Shown: piece after piece, positions 11,584 to 21,422 of the stretch | How positions within the stretch are numbered: position 1 is the stretch's first letter | Layout of the letters: each line of letters opens with the position of its first letter | Origin: Lyophyllum atratum | Taxonomy: Eukaryota; Basidiomycota; Agaricomycetes; Agaricales; Lyophyllaceae | Assembly (NCBI GenBank): GCA_014905825.1 | Contig: JACGCN010000001.1 | Coordinates: forward strand, 4,608,156-4,672,155 | Direction: 5' to 3' | Length of the DNA stretch: 64,000 bases | Position numbers and translations under genes: made by a program | The notes under the pieces: model-generated | Told to the model about the DNA's origin: nothing | Database searches by the model: none | The model's input: the letters and a program-made list of their open reading frames with translations, nothing else

Positions 11584-12905
11584 ATGCTTCAAGCTCTTAT
11601 AGTCCTTTCGATGACAATCTCGGTCGCTTTGGCCGGTGTACCGCTCTGGGGACAGTGCGGCGGCGTACGTATTGGATTATTGTCCATCGCACGCTCCTTG
11701 CTGACCGTCAGATCTATAGCAAGGCTACACGTATGGCTGATTTATTTGCACGGTGATCACAGAGGTGACTGACCGTTCTCTTAGTGGCCCAACATCATGC
11801 GACGAGGGCATATATGCGGTTTCAAACCGTGAGTTACAGCTGTCGCGAGTTGCATTTAGTCATCGCTAAATCACATCCAGAATGGTACTCCCAATGTATT
11901 CCGGGCTCAGCCACGACGACGATGGCTACCACGACCACAACCACTGTGCCTAGCGGCAGCGCAAACCTTCCCACCAGCTACAAATGGAGCTCGAGCGGCC
12001 CACTCATTGGCCCTAAATCAGATGGCCGAAACATCGCTGCGCTGAAGGATCCCTCCGTCGTATACTATAACGGCAAATACCACGTCTTCGCCAGCACCGC
12101 GACCGCTGGAGGTTACAACATGGTCTACCTGAGCTTCACGGACTTCAATCAAGCAGGGTCAGCGACCTATTACTACCTCGACCAGACCCCGATCGGTTCG
12201 GGTTACCGTGCGGCCCCTCAGGTGTTCTTCATGGCGCCGCAGAACAAGTGGTACCTCATCTACCAGAATGGTAATGCGGCGTACTCGACCAACTCGGACA
12301 TCAGCAATCCAGCGGGTTGGACGGCGCCCAAGAACTTCTATAGTGGTGTGCCCGACATTGTTAAGAACAACATCGGCAGCGGCTACTGGGTCGATATGTG
12401 GGTCATTTGCGATTCGGCCAACTGCCACCTCTTTTCCTCCGACGATAACGGGCACCTCTACCGCTCGCAGACGTCAGTCGGCAACTTCCCGAACGGGATG
12501 GGCGAACCGGTCATTGCGCTCCAGGACGCCAGGAACAACCTGTTTGAGGCGTCCAACGTCTACAAGGTTGGCGATACCTACCTCCTCGTCGTCGAGTGCA
12601 TCGGCAGCGACGGGCGCAGATACTTCCGCTCCTGGAGCTCGAGCAGCCTCAGCGGCTCGTGGGCGCAGCTCGCTGCATCGCAGGCTAACCCGTTTGCGGG
12701 TGCTGCCAATGTTGCGTTCAGCGGTGGTTCCGCGTGGACGAAGGATATAAGCCATGGGGAGCTGGTCCGCACGAATGTGGATCAGACGATGTCCGTTAGT
12801 GTGTGCGGTATGCGCTACCTGTACCAAGGTATCAGCCCCAGCGCGGGCGGGGACTACAACTTGCTCCCTTGGAAGCTCGCGCTCCTTACCCAGACCAGCT
12901 GCTAA
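11584..12905 (+). CDS. Secreted GH62 alpha-L-arabinofuranosidase with N-terminal CBM1
   Basis: The enzyme removes arabinose side chains from arabinoxylan outside the cell. Exons are 11584-11664, 11720-11730 (11 nt), 11785-11828 and 11881-12905, giving 386 residues with every junction in frame. Residues 1-18 are a signal peptide. Residues ~19-56 are a CBM1 (PLWGQCGGQGYTGPTSC .. WYSQCIPGS), followed by a Thr/Ser linker and a GH62 domain from about residue 75 to the end. Family hallmarks are LKDPSVVYYNGKYHVF, WVDMWVICDS and GEPVIALQDARNNLFEAS, which carry the acidic residues of the active site. The spliced CBM1 has Ala where the third of the four conserved cysteines is expected. It sits between a MAU2 pseudo-fragment and MAU2 itself and is typical of a wood- or litter-decay genome. 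Confidence 0.93.
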
Positions 12906-13343
12906 CTGGTGATTCGGACGGATGTCGGTGGGGGATGTAATCTTTCTTCCGCGTTCTGCTATTTTATATCGTATCGAGTTGTCCTGGATGCGTCGAGGAC
13001 TACGTACTAGATAAGAAGGCTGTAGCTCAATAGGAATGAGAGCCAGCTGTCGGTCGGACGAGCGATAAGCATACTGACAGTTTTCGTTGAGTTTTCGTTC
13101 ATGCCACCTGCTTCGTGAGTGAAGCTAGTGAAGTCTGAAATTTAAAGAGCAGCGTGTCCACCTTGAGTCCTCATTTGTAGATTGCAGTTGTCAAATTTGC
13201 AAACGGTCCTGACGGCCGAGCTCTGCTTCAGTTGATTCCAGCCTGAGCAGAAAAGTCGGCCTGGCGGACTCGGAAAGAAAACGCGTCGCGTCACAATGAC
13301 ACGCGTGACGTGACACGTCGTCCTCTCTCCTCCCACCATCATT
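12906..13343. other. Intergenic region with the MAU2 promoter
   Basis: The 3' flank of GH62 is followed by the MAU2 upstream region. The part from 13249 is the source or sister of the duplicated block at 11001-11171, including a CACGCGTGACGTG block with an E-box/CRE-like look. Confidence 0.4.
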
Positions 13344-16146
13344 ATGCCCGTCCGCACCGCCAACAACGACGAGGACCTCAACGACCGCCCGCTCAAACGT
13401 TCACGCATTTCTTCGTCCTCATCCTCCCTATCCTCCTCTGGGCTCTCTTCTCCATCGTCTACTCAACGAAGCTCAACGCGCGCAACATCCGCGTCACCTT
13501 GCCTGCCACCGTCTGCGAACGATACCACACCCACGAAAGCAAATCCAGGAGGCGCGGCTCTCCAACGCCTCCCACCAGCGACACTCCTCCTTGCTCTGCC
13601 CTCGCTCCTCCTACACCCGCCGTCACACAAGCTACACCTTCAGAGCGTATCGCTGGCCCAACATGCCTTGCGGCGATGCCTAGCATTACCAGCACTCGAG
13701 CCAGCGGAGGAATGCCGTGCATGGACGGGGCTCGCTGAGCTCGGGATGATGCGGCTTGAGGCGTTTGGAGACGGGGTGGGCATGGGAGACGTCGAGCAGG
13801 CGTTGACCAAAGCTGTTCGTACATTTTTTCTCTCTCTGACTCCACGATTCTTTCAAACTCACATCGACTTCTTTATTCAGATGTTACTTTCCCAAAAGGT
13901 GTGTCTACCCGTCCCCAGCGCACTCGATCAGCTAATCTTATATATCAACTCCACAGCACCCCGCCCTCCGCCTCTACACGCCCCATCTAACTATCCTATC
14001 AGCCCGCCTCGCCCAGCATCACCAGTCCAACTCCAAATTCGCCGCGCACACCCTCCGGCGTCTCCTCACATCCCTCGCACGTCCACCCCCGAACGTCGGT
14101 GTCACCCCCCCCCACGTACTATTCGGCGCCCATCTAGCGCTGGTACATAGCTACTGGTGTGCTGCGGAGGACGAATCTATGGAGACCGGAGGGGGGAAGG
14201 GGAAAGGACCGGCCAACGCGAGAGAGGGGACGGCGGGGGGAGCATTACTTAAGTGTCTAGGCGCCTTAGACGACATGCATAAGGCGGGACGGGCACTCCT
14301 TGGCACCGACGAAGAGGCTGAGGGGACCAATCTCCTGATTCTCCTGGTGCTCGTCGTCCGATTACAGCTGCTCGTCCGGCACGGGCTCTGGGCCAAGGTC
14401 CCCGAGGAGCTTACAGCTGCCGAGCTGGCGTTCAAGATGTACGAAGGAGTGGAAGACCGTCCAAGTGGTGCTGATAAGTCAGGCGAAAGGCCTGGTAGCC
14501 CGACTCCCACATCGCAGAGTCAACCGCCCGTGACGCGAGGGCTGATACCTGATCAACATCCAATCCCGGCGCCGCTACGAGTGCACCTCCTCATGCTTGC
14601 TGTGTTGTTCCACACGTACGCGGGCGACGCGGGGGCTGCGTCGGAGCGGCTGCAGGCGCTACATGCGCTGCTCGATACTGGCGTTCTGGGGCTCGGTGGA
14701 AAAGGGGCAGAGGAGGGCCAGGGCCAGGACGGGGTCATCGAGGTACATCCCTTCCCTTTCCCTTCCTTCCTTCCTTCCTTCCTTCTTTTCATTGGTAGCT
14801 AACGCGTACGCTCCCACAGATCCACTTCCCAACCCCTCATAACACCCGCCCGCTCCTCGTTCGATGCACGCCGCCTCGGGTGTTGAATGCGCTGGCGTTT
14901 CTGCTTAGTGCGGTGGCGAAACGCGATGCGGTGGGGAGGGCGCCGAAGAAGGGGGTGTTTGCGAGGGCGGGGCTTGGGTTGAGGGAGTTTGGGGGGAGCG
15001 TGGCGGGTTTTGGTGGGCCGGAATGTGAGTACCCCCCACTCCTCCTACCTCCTTTTTGTGAGGGAAGTGGGTGTTGATGCGTTTTGGTGTGTAGGGACGT
15101 TGGGGGAGAGTGGGAGGGAGAGGGAGAGGGTGGGGGGGAGGATGGAGAGGGTGAAGGCGGATTTGATGGGGGAGGTTGTTGCGGTATGTCATGCTTCCCC
15201 GTTGCTGTTTCGTCGTTCTGACCTTGTGTCCTCCTCTACCATAGATATCCATCATGCGATCTGAGTTCGCCGAGGCCCAACGCGCGGTAGACGAGTTGAC
15301 GGCGCATACGAGGACGCATGGGCTGTTCCCTGCGTATGCGGCAAGGATAGCGCTGCAGCATGCGCAGCTGGCGCATGCGAGGGGCGATGCGGAAAGGGCG
15401 TTGAGGTGTTATGAGGTTGCTGCTTATGTAGCTGCCGGGACAGGAGAGGAGGGAGGGGAGGGAGGGGAACGAGACGAGTGGGTGCGTGTCGCGGCGAGGG
15501 CGGGGGAGGTGTGGGTCCGCGTTGGGCTCGTGCGTGCGCGGAGGACGCATGGGGAGGAGCGAGAGGTGGAGTTGGAATTGGAGATGGAGATGGAGAGGCT
15601 GAGGAAGCGGGGTGGGGAGGTGGTGAGGGAGTGTGAAGGACTAGGTGGGACGCTTATGGCTGTCGGGGAGGTGCTCAGAGCGTGTCTGGCCGAAGAGGTT
15701 TTGGGTGCCAAGTTCGTTCCCTTTTCTTTCTCTCCGGGTTGGGGTTCGTACTGATGATGCATTGATGGTATAGGCAGCACCTAAGGCGCGCCCTGGATCT
15801 AGCGACTAGGGCACAGGATAATCATCTTCGGGCGCTGGTGCTGGCGCTTATTTCGGCGCATTATTTGCATACGGCGCGGGAGCATGCTATGACCATGCTT
15901 GGGACGTGTGGGCAGCTTGCTGCGGGGCTTGGGGCTGTTAAGAAGGCCGAGCCACTTGGGAAAGATGGTGGTGGGAAGGCTGGGAACGGGAAGACGGAGG
16001 TGGGGGTGGGGAATGCGCCGCTGAGGCTGTGGGTTGGGGAACGGGTGGGGGAGTTGAGGAGGTGGAAGGGGGAGGGGGGGATGGCGGAGGGGCAGGGGAG
16101 GGTGAATGGGAGGGTGAGGGAGGTTGTGCAGGCGGGGAGGAGGTGA
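13344..16146 (+). CDS. MAU2: Cohesin loading factor MAU2/SCC4 family protein
   Basis: MAU2/SCC4 partners the NIPBL/SCC2 loader to place cohesin on chromatin. The start at 13344 opens with DEDLNDRPLKRSRISS and a Ser-rich leader. The frame then continues through about eight exons with short introns (for example 13809-13880, 13899-13956, 14741-14820, 15028-15094, 15184-15243 and 15707-15775). TPR-like helical repeats fill the protein. The segment at 14820-15027 (HFPTPHNTRPLLVRC, PRVLNALAFLLSAVAKRDAV) is the family's most recognisable block. ISIMRSEFAEAQRAVDEL and the ALISAHYLHTAREHAMTML block near 15840-15900 fit the C-terminal repeats. The total of roughly 750-790 residues is usual for fungal homologues. 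The coding sequence is very GC-rich and biased. A partial copy of its 5' end lies at 11001-11171. Confidence 0.85.
14761..14786. repeat. CCTT microsatellite in a MAU2 intron
   Basis: About six copies of CCTT lie in tandem within the intron between 14741 and 14820. The tract probably doubles as the polypyrimidine tract before the acceptor. Confidence 0.8.
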
Positions 16147-17137
16147 TGGGGAGACTGGAATGATTGCTATCCGCGCGCTGGAAATGGACCCTAGCTTGCT
16201 CTGTGTTGTTTGTTTTGTTGTTGTTTTCGACGTTTTGAGGTCTAGTTTTTGTACGTGTTTTGTGGGATCGTTGCACTTATGTTGGGATTCGGATGTTAGT
16301 GTTATGGGTATGCCTGGACGTTCGAACTTCGCGCTTGGCTGGGCCTTTGGGCCATGCCTCGAGGAGGGTTGTTCGGATAAAATAACTGCAAACAAAATCG
16401 GCCTAAAAATCGGTCCGTTGGCCTCACGCTTTCAACATCGTGCCGCCGACGTCATCCCAGACGTGTCATGGTTATCCAGGTTCATGACAACATTGAGAAC
16501 GCGCGCCATTTAAGAGTCAAAATGCCTCCAGCTCGTGGTCCATGGTACGCTTTCCCATACCTACCGATTCTCCTTCTCCTTCTCGAAGCCCTTAGACTTT
16601 CGATGGATGACACGATGAAGGCAGCGCACGGCCATCGCGCGATGTCTAAGGATGTGGAGACGTACAGATTCCTCTCTTCACTCTCTTGGCATGTCGAAAC
16701 TGTCTGCATGCCGCGTGTGCCGTGCATCTCCGGACTTCCGGCTCTCATTCTCTAGTCACTGAAAATTTCGTTCATGACAGGTTACAGACATCCTCGAAGG
16801 ACTGTGATGTACCTCTTGCATGGAATTCGAAGGATTGGAGTTCATTACCGACGAAGGTGGAGTCGAGGACCGTACACGGGGCTGGGTATACGGCATTGGA
16901 ATACCGTCGATGAAGGAACGCTGATGACGACGTCCTCATCCGATGTGCGAGTGATCCCCGCTGTACCCCTATTCCTTGGACTTCCTGACATTCTCAACCC
17001 AATAGGGCTTTAGACCCGCATCGATTACCATGATCAAGCTTGTTCAGGCATAGGAATGGTCGGCCTGGGCGGATATTACCTCGGGGTAGTGTATAAAACG
17101 ACTTGGACTCATGGCATCTAGAGCTTGAAAATTATCA
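16147..17137. other. Intergenic stretch
   Basis: Short open frames are present at 16468-16755 and 16774-17013, with no recognisable domain. The end of the stretch is the promoter of the secreted-protein gene; a TATA-like TATAAAA lies at 17092-17098, about 40 bp before the start codon. Confidence 0.35.
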
Positions 17138-17896
17138 ATGGCTTGTTTCGCGCGATTCTACGCTCTTCTGGCGACCTCGCTACTCGTACTAAAGGTGCGT
17201 GACGATTTAATAGCATATCTACCGATGATACTCATCTTTCTATCTCTTCACGTAGTTCACCTTTGCGCTCAGTCTCCAAAGTCATCAGGCCACCACATGC
17301 ATACACTCCTCCGCCCCTGCATTCAGCCTCTTGGCGCGGTACAAGAACGCGCCTGCTTCAACGATCGCCCTTCACGTCATCGACGTCAACTCCATCCTCA
17401 AAGCCAGCTACGGCATCCTCTCCGTTCGTGCCCCCCTTCATTCACTTAAAATATGTACATTACCTGATTTTATAAAAAGACATGCTCCGCCTGCACCGCG
17501 ACGAACACCCTCGAAAATGGTGCCATCTTCCCAAAGTCTGCTTCCAACCCTAATCAACGCACGATCTCGTACTCCCTTGTCGAAGGCGATTCCCCAGTCT
17601 TTTTAAGCAGACAATTCCTGCCGCCTGCAACTCCGGTGTACTGTTTCACGGTTCGTCTTTCCCTTACGTTCCCTCTCATCTTTAGCGCTAACTGTTGCGG
17701 ACACGGATGCTAGGATAACGTTGTGGATCCTGTTGCAGGCGCCCCGGTCTTAGCGGCCGGGGGCGATACGGAGCGGTGGGCGCTATGCTCGAACTCGACT
17801 GCAGGTGGACGCGTGGATGTCGTGTGGGCGCCGAGGGTGGGGAATCCTCATTATATTAAGGATGGTTGCAACGAGGTGTATATCGAGCGGGTCTAG
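17138..17896 (+). CDS. Small secreted protein, unknown function
   Basis: Four exons, 17138-17194, 17256-17423, 17480-17650 and 17714-17896, all join in phase 0 to give 192 residues. Residues 1-24 form a hydrophobic signal peptide (ARFYALLATSLLVLK, FTFAL). The mature part has a TCSACTATNTLENG segment with a CxxC pair, a PVYCF motif, and a C-terminal GDTERWALCSNSTAGGRV/DGCNEVYIERV block. The Cys content and size suggest a compact, disulfide-stabilised extracellular protein. I do not recognise the family. The consistent phase-0 junctions and the signal peptide make it a credible gene although no single open stretch is long. Confidence 0.65.
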
Positions 17897-18229
17897 ATGT
17901 CGATGGGGGGATGCCTGGGGGACATGGTGGTAGTATTGAGAACTCGTGGTGGAGACGAGGTGATCGGTAACGTAATTTGCGCTCTTCTGTAATTCATCCG
18001 GAGAATGCATGACTTGATGATGTGAACCCTTTCAGGGGAATGATCTCACCTATTACAGCGCCTGTTTGACTTGCCTCTGAGTCATACCTCGAGGTAGATG
18101 GAAGGTGATGAGCACTTCGGTTACAGGACGCTATTCTAATATCCTTCCATCACTTCATAATTAGCCTCAGAACAGGTCATAACCCCAATAATGATATCCC
18201 ATTACAGCGTCCACGGATATGAAAATCTC
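17897..18229. other. Intergenic stretch
   Basis: I see nothing supportable between the secreted-protein stop and the minus-strand frame that ends at 18228. Confidence 0.35.
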
Positions 18230-18670
18230 ATCTTGATAAGCGCCGAGATACGAGATGGATATGCGAGCGGCATATAACCACGATATTGCTATGCCAATAG
18301 CCTCTCTGTACATCATACGGTGAAGAGAAGATATGCAGGCGGCCTTCTCTCTGTCCCAATTCCCGCTCCGCCTCCTGTTGCTCCCTCAGACGCTGTATCT
18401 CGGCGCGCAGCCTCATATTCTCCTGCTCAGACAAGATATTAGGTGCGCTCGGCGGACCCGCATCCAGCTGGAAATAAACGAGCCATCTTCCCCTCAAAGA
18501 TTACATCGAGTCCGAATAGCAGTAGTTGTGATGTGTATCATATGTAGATACGTAAGTCGAAGTATAACGGGAATGTAACTCAACGTACACATCTCAGGCG
18601 GATAATCGCTACTGGGATAAACGACTGAGGGCTGAGGGACGAAAACGGACGGGGAGTTGTGAGACGAAAG
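18228..18670 (-). other. Possible exons of an unrecognised coiled-coil gene or gene remnant
   Basis: On the minus strand, 18595-18670 reads a Pro/Ser/Val-rich frame ending PSSDYPPEM before a GTACG donor. 18310-18470 reads NILSEQENMRLRAEIQRLRE, continuing as a charged helix. Together they look like the C-terminal exons of a coiled-coil protein. It could be a remnant, a small gene, or a downstream extension of the HeLo/MLKL-like gene at 18967-20445. I cannot find a start codon that ties them together. Confidence 0.3.
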
Positions 18671-18966
18671 TACTCTAATTAATCATGTAAGTAAACCTAG
18701 GTAAATCGAGATATACGTAGCCTTGTAATTGATGCCGGAACGCGCATGCATGGTGAGTACAATGAGTAGATATCTCCCGCTTGAATATGATACTTACAGT
18801 GACGAGGATAATCCAGCGTCCCTGATAGGACCGGAAAGGCATGACACGGGTGCGGTGATAGCCGCGCCATCCAAAAAGCCATCATTTCTTGAAAGCTGGC
18901 CTTCTTCCACGCGAAGATGGGCCGATCGAGTATGAAAAGACTATCTCCTCCGTCCTGGCCCTCTCC

Positions 18967-20445
18967 CTAGGGACACAGTATGAGCAAAAGCGGCACGGGG
19001 AAGAAAGATGAACCCGAACCGTGATACATTCTCACTGAAGAATCATTGTTCGAATCTGTCACGGTATGGCTACTCGTATTGCCAGAGTTGGTGTTGATTA
19101 CGCTGTTGGAGTACCTGTTTTGGTCTCCACCGACAGACATGTAGCTACCATGCGCGGAATCAAGGCCAGGATTCGCAAAGTGTAGGCCAGGAATACCCGA
19201 GTAGAGACCAGGTGAGGATTGTATGCCTGGCGTGAACTGTAGACCAGGAATGGTCGGATTGCCTCCACGAGAAGTGGATTGCGATCCAGGAATAGGAGAG
19301 TGAGCACCTGATAGGGGTGGTTGCAGATTAGGATGGTTTGGCTGAAGGCTGGATGACGATGAATGTTGATCCTGGAAAAATGGGTTTTGCTGGCGGAATG
19401 GGTTTGAATCTGGTGTCGTGGCTGGAACAGAGTTTTTCTGGTGCAGCGCCATCCGCTCCTCGTCTCGAACACGAGCGCTCTCGGACCTTTCAGCTTCTAA
19501 CCGAACTCGCTCTAGCCTCGACCGTTCGTCTCTCGCTCTCTCCGCCCTAGCTTGCTCGGTCAAGGCGTACCCGGCCCTCTCTTTCTCGGCCCTCTCCCTT
19601 TCTAACTTCTCAGTCTCAGCATACTTCTCCTTTAAGGCATTCTCCCTTTCTTCTGCAACTCTTGCCAGACGTTCAAATTCTCTCTCCGGAGCCTCGGTCT
19701 TTACTGATTCATGCCTCTGCTGCTCGTCTCGATGTAGCTCTTTGGCCTGATCGCCCATACGTGTGAGTTGCTCCTGGATGGATACCAGCGCGTCTTGTAT
19801 GGAAAGAGAAGACTTGACCTGTGACGATTCGTATTAAACAGGTTCAAAGGAGAGCGACGTCGGAATACCAACGCTGAAGAGATCTAGGGAATGCTTCAGC
19901 CGATCACGGTATTCTTGCACCGTCCCAGCGTCGGATTTATACTGCAGCATCCGGAGAAGTCGGTTCCGCGATGCCTGCCTCTTAGTATAGTTGTAGATTT
20001 CGTGCAACGTTCTGACAGAGGATCAACGAGGTCAGAACTGGTAGATGCATATGCGAAATTTTGGAAACAGACTCGGCCAAGTCTCTTGCGTGGTCGAGGT
20101 AGGCGGGTGTGACGGTTGCTACCCTGACTGCAGCTTTGTCTTCTCGGCACAGGATAATATACACCAGTGCACAGGCGTCATTGCCGAGGCGGTGGAATGA
20201 GCTTTTATTGCTTTTGACACCCTATTATATCGATGAGTCGTTCTTGGCGACGGTAAGAGTACTAGCTCACATACCTGTATCATGTTGATTATGCCGAGAG
20301 CTACTCCAGCTGCCTCTTGCAGGTAGGGCACTGGTGTCAGTCGCGCAGCATCAGCGAGCGTCGATAAAACCAATTCGGATGAGTCTAAGGCGATAGCGAA
20401 CTTTGAAGGTTGCGGGGCGTCCTTCTCTCTCGCGAACCATGGCAT
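18967..20445 (-). CDS. HeLo/MLKL-N-terminal-like protein, copy 2, with charged coiled coil and Asn-rich C-terminal motif
   Basis: The start at 20445 opens an exon with AIALDSSELVLSTLADAARL and YLQEAAGVALGIINMIQ. The next exons carry HRLGNDACALVYIIL, LDHARDLAE, TLHEIYNYTKRQASRNR and EYRDRLKHSLDLFS. Introns sit at the same positions and phases as in copy 1. The last exon starts VKSSLSIQDALVSIQEQLTR, then has about 100 residues of Glu/Arg/Lys-rich coiled coil. A linker with NPFRQQNPFFQDQ and Pro/Gly-rich degenerate repeats (PGLQFTPGIQSSPGLYSGIP) follows, then the motif GGDQNRYSNSVINTNSG .. NNDSSVRM. About 440 residues in total. By family it should be a membrane-active or signalling four-helix bundle. 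The TAG at 18967-18969 could instead be an intron acceptor, so the last few residues are uncertain. Confidence 0.72.
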
Positions 20446-20608
20446 GATGAGTGAGAGCTGACGCATCGTTTGGGATATTTAGGCCTACATAACTCGTCCG
20501 CGTGGTCCATAGCATACGTACATCCGGCGTCACTACCGCGAATGATTTGACGTGAAACCGTGAAGTATGTTCCGCGCTGCATTTGCGGTGACCCGTGGTG
20601 TAACATGC

Positions 20609-20628
20609 GGCAATAATTCATTGACGCC
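20609..20628 (-). promoter_or_regulatory. 20-bp element shared upstream of copies 2 and 3
   Basis: GGCAATAATTCATTGACGCC lies about 164 bp upstream of the copy 2 start and matches 9889-9908 in 19 of 20 positions, in the same orientation relative to the gene. Confidence 0.35.
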
Positions 20629-21007
20629 ACCATACATAGGACACGAGAGCGTAAACGGAGGGGGCAATTGATACTTAGGGACAAAGGGCCGTGTCGACTG
20701 TGATTTCCGTCGCGCATTAAGGAAACTAGCGCCCTGGCTTGCAGGTAAAACCCTGCACGACCAAGACACGGTTTTGCTCGGATGTTCTGATCCTGTTGTG
20801 GGTCGTTGAGATCCAATTTATGCCGACGTCGTTGGACCATTCCTCCAGCAATGGGCGAGATAAACGTGGCTATCCGCTCTTGCAAGTAGCTCAGACTTCC
20901 AGAAGCAATTAGACGATGATAGTGGACGCACCCTCTGCGTTCGTATCTACCTCACAGTTGTGACTCACAGCAATTGCACGATGAGCGTTCGCAAATGGAT
21001 TGCATGG

Positions 21008-21422
21008 CTATATAGCGCCGGCTGCAAGGACGCGGCACGGAAAGATTGCTTCGAGTCCTAGCCTGAGCCACGAAGCATTTGATCGGGTTTGAAAAGGTAG
21101 TGGAGGAAGATGGGAATCACCCGGTAATTCATCAGCCAGTTGAAGACCGTGATCACAGAGATAAAGGATGAAGAACGGGAGGGGGTATTGTTGATAATAT
21201 GTGAGCAGCACTCCTACGAAGGATATAACGTAATGTATAGCAGAGGGTAGGGGGCGTTGGAGTCAGCCATCCTACCTGTAAAACCTGCGCCTCATGCCCG
21301 AATAAGGTTGGCACAAGTCGAGCCAAGCGAAGATCGAAGATAGGGTCAGTGACCATACCATGCTTCACGGATACGTTGGCGATTTCGGACTTGATGGCTC
21401 CGACTTGCTTGATGGGTGACAT
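21008..21422 (-). CDS. Possible small gene, unrecognised
   Basis: A first exon of 49 codons (starting MSPIKQVGAIKSEIANVSVK) ends at a GTAGG donor. An acceptor about 60 bp on leads into GVLLTYYQQYPLPFFILYL and a frame that stays open to 21008. The predicted ~115-residue protein has one hydrophobic stretch. No family is recognised and the second-exon frame is a choice among alternatives, so this may not be a gene. Confidence 0.22.

Noticed and set aside
12159..12827. Long open frames antisense or out of frame within the GH62 gene
   Set aside because: They are shadows of a GC-rich coding sequence; only the sense frame shows GH62 motifs.
14553..16395. Long Pro/Ser/Arg-rich antisense frames over MAU2
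   Set aside because: Codon bias of the GC-rich sense strand opens the antisense frames; they have no domain or splice pattern.
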